Positions 35,625 to 44,970 of a stretch of DNA of 64,000 bases are shown one piece after another. The DNA is taken from contig CP136065.1 in the NCBI GenBank assembly GCA_032622095.1, positions 214,312,151-214,376,150 of the forward strand. The letters run 5' to 3'. Both the position numbers and the translations under genes were made by a program. The notes beneath the pieces were generated by a model. It saw nothing but the letters and a program-made list of their open reading frames with translations, did not search any database and was not told the origin of the DNA. Origin of the DNA: Siphonodentalium dalli. Lineage: Eukaryota; Mollusca; Scaphopoda; Gadilida; Siphonodentaliidae. Position 1 is the stretch's first letter; the number at the start of each line of letters is the position of its first letter.

Positions 35625-36273
35625 TGTGCCAAGACAACCCCAGGGACATAACTTTCAACCCGGGAATGCAATAATCATCCCCGACACATACATAGGGAAA
35701 TGATTTGTGGATTAAACAGAACGGTCTTGAGGATTAGCAAGAACAGATGTCTCGCCTAGAAAAGATACCGAAACCAGAAGAGTTAATAGGACCCATGGGG
35801 AGATGACGATAACTCAATTACCCTAAGTACGTCTGGAACGGACGCGCCGTGAAGATACACATGGCCGTCATTAGCGGCCTCTGTATTTAGTAAGAAGGAA
35901 GCCGACACCCACAACCAGTTCTATCTGACCATACAGCTAGTACCAAGCAGCCTCGGACGCTAGGACAAAACAGCCGAAAGTATGGACGTAACCACAAGGT
36001 AACATTATGACTCTTGTGGTTCTAACAACGTCCCACTGATGCGCCGACGGAAGAAGAAGAGCAGACGACAGGAAGACGAACTCAACCGGAATTCAACCGA
36101 GTAGAAGACGAGCAGACACAACCAACCTATGAAGACGGAAGAAGACCCTAAACCAAGCAGACGACAGGAAGAGAAACCCAGATGCCGATGATTGAACATT
36201 ATTGACTTTGTTGTATATAAATAATCAAACCGTTCTGATAGCCTTAAGAGTTATATGTACCCGTATTGGCACA
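35625..36273 (+). repeat. 5' LTR (649 bp)
   Basis: TGTGCC ... GGCACA. A TATA-like TTGTATATAAATAA lies near 36210-36224, close to the right end. It has five differences from the 3' LTR (near 35711, 35763, 35930, 35936 and 36126). Confidence 0.95.
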
Positions 36274-36360
36274 TATCTCTTAACTGTAAAGTCAATAATC
36301 AAACCGTTCTGATAGCCTTAAGAGTTATATGTACCCGTATTGGCACATATCTCTTAACTG
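36221..36360 (+). repeat. 74-bp tandem duplication across the LTR/leader junction
   Basis: The last 53 bp of the 5' LTR plus 13 bp of leader (ending TATCTCTTAACTG) plus 8 bp (TAAAGTCA) are followed by a second, identical 66-bp copy at 36295-36360. A second LTR terminus (GGCACA) therefore lies at 36342-36347. The 3' LTR does not have the duplication. Confidence 0.95.
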
Positions 36361-36376
36361 GTGCCTTCGAGCCAGG
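36359..36376 (+). promoter_or_regulatory. Putative tRNA primer-binding site
   Basis: TGGTGCCTTCGAGCCAGG starts 11 nt after the duplicated LTR end (36347). Its TGG start fits the CCA end of a tRNA, and the complement reads like a tRNA T-arm and acceptor end (CTCGAAGGCACCA). The tRNA identity was not determined. Confidence 0.5.
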
Positions 36377-36454
36377 ATCTGAACGCTAATCGCAGACACA
36401 ACGTGAAACCAGAAGAGGAACAGTGTGAACAGAAACAGTGTGGGGAAATTCGCA

Positions 36455-36464
36455 AAACGTGAGT
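36455..36464 (+). promoter_or_regulatory. Putative major splice donor in the leader
   Basis: AAAAC|GTGAGT, with the exon ending at 36458, lies 25 nt upstream of the gag ATG. This is where retroviral elements place the donor for subgenomic mRNA. A matching acceptor lies directly before the 3' ORF at 40280. Confidence 0.4.
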
Positions 36465-36483
36465 CTAATTGTTTATTATCATA

Positions 36484-39153
36484 ATGGCTACCCAACAACA
36501 ACAATCAGCTGGTGTTCTCGCCCCATTAACAGAGTCTATCAATTCTCAAATTTCTGCAATGGCCATGACTACGGTGACACAGGTAGTGACGTCATTTGAC
36601 GGGGACCCCACGGAATACCACGGGTGGGTCAAGTCGATAGAAAAATGCGCGATCCTAACCGGCGCTAACGAAGCAAAGAAGCCCTATATGGCATTCCAGA
36701 GCGCGACGGGCCCCGTATCAGATTTTTTACAAAGATATTTGGCCACGAATCCTAACGCCACGTGGCAAGACACAAAAACCGAATTATCTAGTCGATTTGC
36801 CGAGATAAATGACATTCAATTCGCCTTTTCGATGCTAAGAAAAATCAAGCAAAAACAAAACGAAAATTTACATGTGCTTGCCGAACGGATTTTGGAGATC
36901 GCGACGGTGGCATACCGAGAGCAACCCGGTGGGATCAACGCGGTTGAAGGCCAACTCGTAGGGTTTTATATTGACGATTTAAGAAGCGACAGTTTGAAAA
37001 TGAAGTTGATCAGAGATGCGGCGAAGACAATAAAATTGGCAGCCGACATCGCCATGCGGGAAATGGGGATCCGACGGGTATTCAACCTACGAACGGACCG
37101 CGAAAATTATAACGAAAACGAACCGGAAGCAATGGAAATCGATAGTTTCAGAAACAAACGCGCGAGAACAACCTGCAATATATGCGCACGCGATAACCAC
37201 ACGACCCGTGAACACCGATCACGCCCGAGACAGGTGCATGTCGAAGCGGTGGTTAAACCACGAACAGTCGAATGTTGGACGTGTCAAGGTGACCATTTCG
37301 CTCGCGACTGCCCCTTTAAGACCGAAAACCGAAGGCACGTATCTTGCTGGGTTTGCGACGGTAATCACTTGGCTAGAAATTGCCCCTCTAAATCCGGAGA
37401 TTGGAAGCAAAAGCAATGGAACGCGCCGGTAACGCCACCTAGGGGAATCCGCCGAGATCAGCCGAACCGATCACGTGACCTATCCCATGATACACCGCGT
37501 CACAGCCGGATATCCGACATTAAACGAACCACCACGACTAATGACCCCGCCCACATACGAAAAAAACTAAGGAATCCTCTCATTGGGGCCACACATGAGA
37601 GGAAATTTAGTATCAACATTGTGGGGAACCCCAGCTCGTGTTTAGTTAGAATAGGTAAAAATAAATATCGCTCATTAGTGGATAGTGGAGCGGAAGTATC
37701 ATTGATTCACAAACGCGTCTATGACGCATTACAGTTCCGACCAAAACTAACTAGGGAACACATCAACCTTAGCTCCGTGAATGGGAAGTCACTGGGCGTA
37801 CTTGGTAGCGTGGAACTGACCTTCAGAATGGCGAAACTAAAATTAACCCATAAATTTTATGTGGCGAATGATATGACCCGGAATATGATCTTGGGGAGGG
37901 ATTGGTTGACCTCTCGGGGGGTCAGACTATATTATGATCTGGGATGCCTCAAGGTCAGTGACGTGTACGTCCCATTGGAATCGGACGCGCACATAGCTTC
38001 CCTGCTGAGATTGACCAGCAAGGTTAGCTTAAAGCCTCAAACATCAACTTTATGTATGGGAAAATCAAAAAACTTAGCGTCTCTTCGCAAGTCGACATTA
38101 GTAGAGGTGGCCCAAATCGAGAAAGGCTACCTAGCATCAAAACCCGGTTTGGAGGTAAGGAAGTCGATTTCGGAACTAGGTAAAAGACATCAAGTCCCAT
38201 TGCTACTTGTGAACAACACTAATAAAACCGTTTATCTACGGCGCGGCAGTGTAGTTGGAAAATCAGTCACGTATGAACGAAGACGCAATCGTGCTGGGAA
38301 GGGTTATTGTCAAATAGCATTACGGCAACAGCCTAAATCACTTACGCTGGTACACAAACACGTGAAACAGGCGAAACGCCAACAAGCAGCGAAATTTAAC
38401 AAAAAGGCCACAGACACCAAATTCGAGATTGGCGAGGCCGTCTATGTGAAGAATCATTTACGAAAAAGCAAACTTGAAAGCAAATGGAAACCCTACTTCC
38501 GCATAACCAAGCAAATAACGCCCGTTACTTTCGAGTTAAGGAACCAATTAACTGGGAAAGTCACACAATCCCACGCTGAACACATGCCAAAAGCCAACCT
38601 TGAATGGGAAATCCCCAAAACTGGCAACAACAAGCATGCTCAAACATATGTTGTTCCCCCCGAAGACGAAGATAGCGACGTTCCTGCCCCTAACCCTGTG
38701 GGTGGGTCTTCTGGCGATGAAACAGAACCATTACCAGATGATGTAATCGCTCGATATCGGAGACAATGTTCGGACTCCGATGACGAAGATGTCCCTTTAA
38801 GCGAGCTTAAGATGCGCTTACGGCGTAGGAAAACGCGACTCGCGCGCTCAGAGCCGCTACAAAACCCTGACTCGTCCATGGACGAGAGACCAGAGCCGAG
38901 TGCCAAGGCACGACGAGCTCCAGCGCCTCGTCGACACGGGCGCAAAGTAACAAAGATGTTTACGAGTGATGACAGCTCAGAGGATGAGTTAATGGAAGTG
39001 GCCGCCATTGAACAAACCCCTCGTGAATGTAGGCCCGTACCGGCCCCTCGCAAGTGTAAGCAGCTCATGAATGGAGCGAGCAGCAACTTAATAGGCACAC
39101 CGTCGTTTCAAGCCCTGCTATCAGCGATAATAATAGAATGCTCGAAACAGTGA
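36484..39153 (+). CDS. Gag-protease fused to integrase C-terminal domain (pol core deleted)
   Basis: Translation from ATG 36484 (ATAATGGCT) gives 889 aa. In order: a Gag capsid-like region (about 35-160, FDGDPTEYHGW); three zinc knuckles, CX2CX4HX4H at 231-244 and CX2CX3HX4C at 264-276 and about 290-302; a retropepsin with VDSGAEVSLIH (Asp400) and MILGRDWL (about 468-475); then a post-protease stretch. At about 595-625 the sequence passes into an integrase C-terminal domain (about 625-705, AKFNKKATDTKFEIGEAVYV). The whole reverse transcriptase, RNase H and integrase zinc and catalytic core, normally 700 or more residues, is missing with the frame kept. The last 180 residues are acidic and basic low-complexity sequence. 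Gag and protease look intact, so the product may still assemble and self-process, while copying would need enzymes in trans. Confidence 0.9.
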   Translation: MATQQQQSAGVLAPLTESINSQISAMAMTTVTQVVTSFDGDPTEYHGWVKSIEKCAILTGANEAKKPYMAFQSATGPVSDFLQRYLATNPNATWQDTKTELSSRFAEINDIQFAFSMLRKIKQKQNENLHVLAERILEIATVAYREQPGGINAVEGQLVGFYIDDLRSDSLKMKLIRDAAKTIKLAADIAMREMGIRRVFNLRTDRENYNENEPEAMEIDSFRNKRARTTCNICARDNHTTREHRSRPRQVHVEAVVKPRTVECWTCQGDHFARDCPFKTENRRHVSCWVCDGNHLARNCPSKSGDWKQKQWNAPVTPPRGIRRDQPNRSRDLSHDTPRHSRISDIKRTTTTNDPAHIRKKLRNPLIGATHERKFSINIVGNPSSCLVRIGKNKYRSLVDSGAEVSLIHKRVYDALQFRPKLTREHINLSSVNGKSLGVLGSVELTFRMAKLKLTHKFYVANDMTRNMILGRDWLTSRGVRLYYDLGCLKVSDVYVPLESDAHIASLLRLTSKVSLKPQTSTLCMGKSKNLASLRKSTLVEVAQIEKGYLASKPGLEVRKSISELGKRHQVPLLLVNNTNKTVYLRRGSVVGKSVTYERRRNRAGKGYCQIALRQQPKSLTLVHKHVKQAKRQQAAKFNKKATDTKFEIGEAVYVKNHLRKSKLESKWKPYFRITKQITPVTFELRNQLTGKVTQSHAEHMPKANLEWEIPKTGNNKHAQTYVVPPEDEDSDVPAPNPVGGSSGDETEPLPDDVIARYRRQCSDSDDEDVPLSELKMRLRRRKTRLARSEPLQNPDSSMDERPEPSAKARRAPAPRRHGRKVTKMFTSDDSSEDELMEVAAIEQTPRECRPVPAPRKCKQLMNGASSNLIGTPSFQALLSAIIIECSKQ

Positions 39154-39520
39154 CCTGGGGTCCATTACAGAATAAATGAGACCCCACTTTTAACTGTCTT
39201 ATTGATGACTGATGAGTCTAACCTGGCTTCGTAAATGTTGAAAATAGTTAGCCCGACGCCCCAGACCGAATCGCGAATAAATAGTCATGTTCGGATCAAT
39301 GACAGGTCGCGCGCCCCATGAAACCCGGCACGTGCGCATGGCGATTTAATAAATAAAGCTTTGAACTTTACAATCACGTGCCGAGAGATAACGAGCACCG
39401 CGCCGACGTGCACGCCGCCACCCTTAGGGTTACTACGTTTGAGCGCACCCCGCTCAAATAAACACGATCAAAAATATGCTCACGACTGACTTAGTGAACG
39501 AAAAAGTATTACCCCAATGA
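39154..39520 (+). other. Element interior, non-coding
   Basis: It contains AATAAATAAAGC near 39348, a possible internal poly(A) signal. No ORF of note. It may be what remains after loss of other coding sequence. Confidence 0.4.
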
Positions 39521-39811
39521 ATGGTAGAGATGGCCAGGGTGGTATTTTGCCCTAGTAACGTAGTTACAGTAGTAATTTTCATTATCTTGACCCACCGATT
39601 CTGGTGGAAATTTGTTAAACGACATTTACCAAGGTTAGCCATTATGTATAATAAGCAGTTAGACCAGCGACCTGAGGATATCCCGAATTCCGTGTTCAAA
39701 GAGCCCATAGACGAAACAATGGAGACGGATGCACCAAAGCCGTCTGCGCTATTCCGGGACAACACTCAGGAACGCCTACATGTATATCCAATTATAGCCG
39801 TCAGAGGCTGA
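39521..39811 (+). CDS. Small ORF with N-terminal membrane segment
   Basis: 96 aa from ATG 39521. A hydrophobic stretch VVTVVIFIILTHRFWW (about residues 14-30) is followed by a basic patch and an acidic-to-neutral tail. It lies between the Gag ORF and the PPxY ORF. It could be a remnant of an envelope-like gene or an accessory membrane protein; no fusion peptide or surface domain is visible. Family not recognised. Confidence 0.4.
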   Translation: MVEMARVVFCPSNVVTVVIFIILTHRFWWKFVKRHLPRLAIMYNKQLDQRPEDIPNSVFKEPIDETMETDAPKPSALFRDNTQERLHVYPIIAVRG

Positions 39812-40270
39812 CCACATCTGTGGCGGATTTGGATTAGTATTAATTATGTATCGTATATTAATGTATTCCGAATTTCCTCCGTAATTATTGTTGCGCGGCT
39901 ATCAGAATCATTTGCATGTATATAGACATTTATGCATTTCATGTATTTCAAATATTAATTGTTGCATAACGATGTCCAGGGTATTATAGTTGTATAATCA
40001 TCAGAATGATTATAGCAAGCGTTGAATAGGGACTATAAATCCCGACATTCAGTCATACGTTTAGATGATTGAAATAAATCACCCCGACTTATCTTGTGTT
40101 TAACTGTTCGTCAACCAATCCATCTATATAATTAGTTGTAAATTCCATTTTCGTATTGGGCCGATCTGACGACCCTCAAGCGATACCGATAAATTGGAAA
40201 ATTAACCATTGTGTATACTGACTGTGTCATTTGTTCTCAAACCTCACACAAATATCCGTTTGAGTATTAC

Positions 40271-40272
40271 AG
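40271..40272 (+). promoter_or_regulatory. Putative splice acceptor for the 3' ORF
   Basis: GAGTATTACAG|GCTGACCATGG: the AG at 40271-40272 lies 7 nt before an ATG in excellent Kozak context (ACCATGG). Together with the donor at 36459 it would produce a subgenomic mRNA for the 3' ORF. Confidence 0.4.
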
Positions 40273-40279
40273 GCTGACC

Positions 40280-40801
40280 ATGGCGGTGGAACAAGGGTCG
40301 ACCAGTTGTCAGAACCTACCCCCATACTCGGACATTGAGGACGAAAATACCTCGACATCCGATGATGACGATATGACACCCAATTCAGATGCACGACCAT
40401 CCACCAGCAGGCGGCCGCATGAAAGCTACCTCGACATGATGCCGCGCATGCAGTCACCCACATCCTACAACCAGCCATGGGTACAGCCTTACACCGAGCA
40501 TAGACGATATTACGCGATGCAGTCACCTCCCCCGCCTTACAGCCCGCCCAGAGAATCTGAAGATGCACTCATCGACATCGACCCCGATTGGTACTACTTC
40601 ACGGACGAACACCGACAGCCGATCCAGACTCGCCAGCGAACCTACGCTAGAGCACGACAGCAGCCGTACCAACGACACCGACGGACATACGAACAACGGA
40701 GGCCTCTCATTCACCGATGCCGCTGTTGCGAACTACTCCGACGAATCATCAACCTGCTGCGCAGCGACGAATTGGACTTGCGATTTCAAGATCAACTTTA
40801 A
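40280..40801 (+). CDS. 3' ORF with PPxY (late-domain-like) motifs
   Basis: 173 aa from ATG 40280; the frame is open from 40211, but this ATG has the best context. The N-terminus is acidic and Ser/Asp-rich (DIEDENTSTSDDDD), with PPxY motifs in NLPPYSD (about residues 12-18) and PPPPYSPP (about 82-89), then an Asp-rich stretch and a basic C-terminus with a Cys cluster (HRCRCCELLRR). PPxY binds WW domains of Nedd4-type ligases and serves retroviruses as a budding signal; here it sits outside Gag. No similarity to envelope or other known accessory genes is recognised. The reading frame is intact in a young element, suggesting function. Confidence 0.6.
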   Translation: MAVEQGSTSCQNLPPYSDIEDENTSTSDDDDMTPNSDARPSTSRRPHESYLDMMPRMQSPTSYNQPWVQPYTEHRRYYAMQSPPPPYSPPRESEDALIDIDPDWYYFTDEHRQPIQTRQRTYARARQQPYQRHRRTYEQRRPLIHRCRCCELLRRIINLLRSDELDLRFQDQL

Positions 40802-40805
40802 ATCG

Positions 40806-40822
40806 AAAAAGTGAAGGAGTAA
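40806..40822 (+). promoter_or_regulatory. Polypurine tract
   Basis: AAAAAGTGAAGGAGTAA immediately precedes the 3' LTR (40823). It is purine-rich with two T interruptions, in the position expected for plus-strand priming. Confidence 0.6.
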
Positions 40823-41471
40823 TGTGCCAAGACAACCCCAGGGACATAACTTTCAACCCGGGAATGCAATAATCATCCCCGACACATACATAGGGAAATG
40901 ATTTGTGGAGTAAACAGAACGGTCTTGAGGATTAGCAAGAACAGATGTCTCGCCTAGAAAATATACCGAAACCAGAAGAGTTAATAGGACCCATGGGGAG
41001 ATGACGATAACTCAATTACCCTAAGTACGTCTGGAACGGACGCGCCGTGAAGATACACATGGCCGTCATTAGCGGCCTCTGTATTTAGTAAGAAGGAAGC
41101 CGACACCCACAACCAGTTCTATCTGACCACACAGCGAGTACCAAGCAGCCTCGGACGCTAGGACAAAACAGCCGAAAGTATGGACGTAACCACAAGGTAA
41201 CATTATGACTCTTGTGGTTCTAACAACGTCCCACTGATGCGCCGACGGAAGAAGAAGAGCAGACGACAGGAAGACGAACTCAACCGGAATTCAACCGAGT
41301 AGAAGACGAGCAGACACAACCAACATATGAAGACGGAAGAAGACCCTAAACCAAGCAGACGACAGGAAGAGAAACCCAGATGCCGATGATTGAACATTAT
41401 TGACTTTGTTGTATATAAATAATCAAACCGTTCTGATAGCCTTAAGAGTTATATGTACCCGTATTGGCACA
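40823..41471 (+). repeat. 3' LTR (649 bp)
   Basis: TGTGCC ... GGCACA, the same length as the 5' LTR with five substitutions. It lacks the 74-bp junction duplication. Confidence 0.95.
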
Positions 41472-41949
41472 AGAGCGAGGTTTTAAGATGGTTTATGTTA
41501 GGATATGAGTCTGCTCTGAAATGTAAGAAATTCTTTGTATCGGGTGATATACCCTTGTTAGCTTATAGTTTTGGAGGATCCTGATAAGTCATGTGTTACT
41601 GACTGTTTTCTTTTATTTCAGAATAAACAATATTTGATTGCATATTGTCACCACTATTTCGAACATGTCTTCAACGCATTCCCATCTCTATTAACAAATT
41701 GTATATTTCTTGCGGAAAATATCTTGAATGAGACAGACTCAATTTGTTATAATACATTACCCAGTCTAACATGCCATCATCTAACGATTCAAGGTCCCTC
41801 ATTTTGCAAGAATATATGCATCTCTTAAAAATAAATGATAAGTATATTTATCAGGTTGTCTTATATGTATCTGTTTTGTGAACTCATTGTATGAATGTCC
41901 CGATTCCCGTCCCCATAACATAACAGTTGAGAAGATGCATTGTTTTAGT
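41472..41949. other. Intron sequence, no gene recognised
   Basis: Sequence right of the LTR element. The plus-strand ORF at 41571-41828 (85 aa, Cys/His-containing) shows no family motif. Confidence 0.4.
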
Positions 41950-42428
41950 GACTTAATTAGGTCACCACAATCATGTCGAGACTGTGAAATATGAACGCCA
42001 AAACTCCCTATAGAACGAAATATATGGAGATGACTTTATACAATTTTTATTGATATTGGGGACTACAACATTCTCATCAATGTTACACATGTATAGCGTC
42101 CCTTCTTGATGGAAATTAGAGCCAATCATATTTGTATCAGATTTGGTGCCCACCCTTCCACATTAATGACTCGAACAACATCCCTTTTCTCATATCTAAA
42201 CCACACCCATTAGATTCCTGATATCACGGAGATGATTGCGTATATGTGTGGTGGTAATCGGCAACAAAACAAATTATTATCAGATTTAGTGCCTCCACAT
42301 CTATCACGAAAGCAACCCCCATTTAAATCACACTATTAAATTCCGCATATCAGTTGAAGAATATGTATGTATCCATTTTGTGGAAATGGGCGCTTAAATT
42401 CATGTTGGTGCCATCTGTGCAGTCATGA
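41950..42428 (+). repeat. Degenerate satellite of about 145 bp, left part
   Basis: Diverged units share TGGTGGTAATCGGC, a pyrimidine-rich TGGTGCCC(A/C)CCCTTCC block and AAACCACACCCATTAGATTC. The array is interrupted by a LINE fragment and resumes at about 43250. Confidence 0.6.
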
Positions 42429-43250
42429 CCAATTCAATTCAATTTTGTTTAATCTTTTCGACCATATTACATAGGTATTAAGATAACATATAATACATTT
42501 ATGTACATGGCTTACATAACACACATTCAAGTGATATACATTATAATATATAAACAGTATTTACAATATAAATAATACACCTGTTTGCCATAGGTGATTT
42601 CCGTTGACGCTATATACTATGCTGTTATATGATTAGTGCGTAGACGTCCTCAATTATATTACCAGGGAGGTAATATAATTAAGAGTATGTATCCACTTTG
42701 GTTTAGTCGTTTGTGCACGTTATTTCTTATTAGCTTCGTATGAATGCAGTGTAATTTACTATCTTTTTCTGTATCTACCCAAGCTTAACCGAATTTATAA
42801 GTTTACGATTGATTATTTTAATAAAATCGCACAATTTCCGTATGTCTGTTGAATTGTTCTGGTTAAGTATTTCACTCATTGTGATAGTATTATGTTTTCT
42901 GTTCGTGAATTTTGATAGTAATCGCCGTCGATCGGGTGACAGTTTCTCGCATTCGAGAAGATAATGAAATTCATCTCCAATCTTTCTGGAGTTGCAGAGT
43001 GGACATAGTCGGTCAGTTTGTTCAGGTTTTCGCCATCGTCCTGTTTCAATCGGTAAATGGTGATTACTGGTTCTAAATTTACATAATGTAATCCGGTTTA
43101 CTACGTTCAACGTTAGATACCTTTCAAAAGCTAAGTCATGCTTAAAGATTTGGTATATCTTACCACGACTGGAGTTGTTCATATCAGATTCCCAGTTATC
43201 ATGTGGATTATATTGTATCAGTTTTGTGGAAATCCCAATTTTTGCACCTG
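42429..43250 (-). pseudogene. LINE 3' fragment inserted in satellite
   Basis: The minus-strand frame 43260-42775 contains TLCKFRTSNHHLPIETGRW, then CPLCNSRKIGDEFHYLLEC and a lysine-rich end, the same ORF2 tail as the relics at 3973-4165 and 22690-23520 but with no internal stop. A 3' UTR of about 340 bp follows and ends in a short TTGAATTGAATTG tail at 42429-42444, the kind of microsatellite end seen in L2/CR1-like elements. The first residues before the tail domain merge with flanking satellite, so the copy is strongly 5'-truncated. It looks younger than the other two. Confidence 0.8.
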
Positions 43251-44520
43251 ACACAAACAACGTCTTTTTAGATAAATTTAACCGACACCTTTATCTTGCT
43301 CGTAATAATTTACACGTCCCTTTGGTTCACGTGAAGGTATATGTAACACAGACAGATCCGACATTCGAAAATGTAGTCACCAACTGCTGCGTCTTTAACG
43401 GGTCCACACAATTTGATTCCTCGTATTTTGGTGGAAATTTGCGCTAAACATATTTCTATTAATGTTTTCCCTCCCGCTCTATCCCTGACTCAAATGGCGC
43501 CACTATGCCATCTATACTCATTATGATGATGAATAGATGTATAATTGGTGGAAATCGTTGACAAACAAATTCGTATCACTTAAAGTGCCCCATCTCTTAA
43601 ATAAATGTCGCCAATATGGCGTATATTAACCATACGATTAGACTCCTGATATCATGTAGAGGATTATGTTTAAGTTTTGTGGAGAAGAAGTTATATCCAT
43701 CTGGTGGAAATCGGCGCTGAATATAGTTTTATCAATGTTGGTGTCACTCTCCCGTCCATTGCACCCCTGACTCAAATAGCACCGCTTTCGCCATCTTTAA
43801 ATCACACTTTAAATGCCACTTTTAACATATTTAAATCACACGCCACTTATGACAAGTTTGATGATAATCGGCGACTAAATACATTCTTATTACATTAGTG
43901 TCCCTTCCATTTTTCATCCGAACTGCACCAATTTGGCGTCTTTACATCACACGAATATATTTATCGTATCATGGAGGAAAATGTGTTCAGTTTGGTGGAA
44001 TTCGGCGCTAAAAAGTTTGATAAATTATGTTGCCCCTCTCCCCTTCCATGCACCCCTGACTTAAAATGTGCCACTTTTGCTATCTTTACAACACACGATT
44101 AGATTTCTGGTATCATGGAGAAGAATATGTATCAATTTGGTGGAAATCGGAGCTAAAAAGTTTTATAAATTTTGGTGCCCCTCTCCCCTCCCGTGCACCC
44201 TGACTCAAATGGCGCCAATTTTGCCCTATTTAAATCACACGATTCGATTCCTGGTATGATGGAGAAGAATGTGCATCAGTTTTGTGGAAATCGGCGCTAA
44301 ACAGGTTTATCAAATCTTGTGCTCCTCTCCCTTTCAGTGCACCCCTTACTCAAATAGCGCCACGTTTGACATATATAAACCACACCATTCGATTCCCATA
44401 TCACACTTTTGCGCCCCTGACAACTACAGCGTCACTTTAGGAAAGTCGAACCCGCACCATTATCTTTCTATTAAACATGTACCCCAAATAGACCCCTCTG
44501 TTATATAGATGGTCCCCTGT
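43251..44520 (+). repeat. Degenerate satellite of about 145 bp, right part
   Basis: Units start at TTGGTGGAAATCGG or close variants near 43700, 43855, 43993, 44138 and 44281, and share CCCTGACTCAAATGGCGCCA and ATCACACGATTCGATTCCTG. Several short ORFs across it are repeat shadows. Confidence 0.8.
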
Positions 44521-44584
44521 GAATTTCTATAGAACACAGCCAGACAGTCAGACAGACAGACAGACATTCGCAAATATATATATA

Positions 44585-44719
44585 GATGGACCAATTCATG
44601 TCGATAATTTCAACTGTATCTTGGAATCGGGCCAAATCCCAAGTGACTGGTCCATTGGTGTAATAAAACCAATATTCAAAAATAAAGATGACCGCATCAA
44701 CCCAGGTAATTATACTTAG
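44585..44719 (+). pseudogene. LINE reverse-transcriptase fragment
   Basis: Plus-strand codons read ILESGQIPSDWSIGVIKPIF, then KNKDDRINPGNYT and a stop. The PxxW..g.i.PIfKNKgd...p.NYR pattern is the first conserved block of LINE reverse transcriptases. Only this block survives. A CAGACAGA stretch (44537-44565) lies just upstream. Confidence 0.75.
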
Positions 44720-44807
44720 TTTGAGGGTTGAACACATTGTGAATAACGAAGGAGATATTTTCAAATGGAATTATGAAAATAATAACAAAAAATAACAACG
44801 TCCTTAC

Positions 44808-44970
44808 GCGATATTGTCCTGCTTCTGAACAGTGTTGATCACAACCAGCCAGCCACCATTCGGAGCACAAACTGTATTGTTAGCTGCTTCCCAATCTGGT
44901 GCGGAACCTGTCGCCATCACGTGCCATATGCACATTCCATTTATCAACGACCCGGGACAAGCGTTCACAG
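44808..44970 (-). CDS. C-type lectin gene, N-terminal half of the CTLD
   Basis: Minus-strand exon of 163 bp between the acceptor TTATTCGCAG|CTG (44970) and the donor ATCGC|GTAAGG (44808). It enters in phase 1 and leaves in phase 2, fitting the exon at 26608-26855. The product has the long-form CTLD start (ACPGSLINGMC, the first disulfide pair), then DWEAANNTVC and PNGGWLVVINTVQKQDNIA, matching the W..A...C...GG.LV.I....EQ signature. NNT is a possible glycosylation site. It is followed by an intron of 17,952 bp, the largest here. The call is strong as fold; that both halves belong to one transcript is inferred from matching phase and complementary content. Confidence 0.85.

Larger units (their letters stand above)
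35625..41471 (+). mobile_element. Young non-autonomous LTR retrotransposon, 5.85 kb
   Basis: Two 649-bp LTRs begin TGTGCC and end GGCACA and differ at only five positions that I can count, so insertion is recent. Between them are a primer-binding-like site, one long Gag-protease-integrase-tail ORF, a small membrane ORF, a PPxY ORF and a purine tract before the 3' LTR. RT, RNase H and the integrase core are absent, so the element must rely on another element's enzymes. It resembles the TR-GAG type of element known from plants, but it also keeps protease and extra 3' ORFs. Flanks are AGTG on the left and AGAG on the right, at best an imperfect 4-bp target duplication. It lies in the 18-kb lectin intron, antisense to the gene. 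Confidence 0.9.

Noticed and set aside
38640-40714. Minus-strand ORFs opposite the LTR element's genes (for example 38640-39098 and 40227-40568)
   Set aside because: Antisense shadows of the Gag fusion C-terminus and the PPxY ORF.
35621-41475. Clean target-site duplication for the LTR element
   Set aside because: The flanks AGTG and AGAG match at only three of four bases, so a duplication cannot be claimed.
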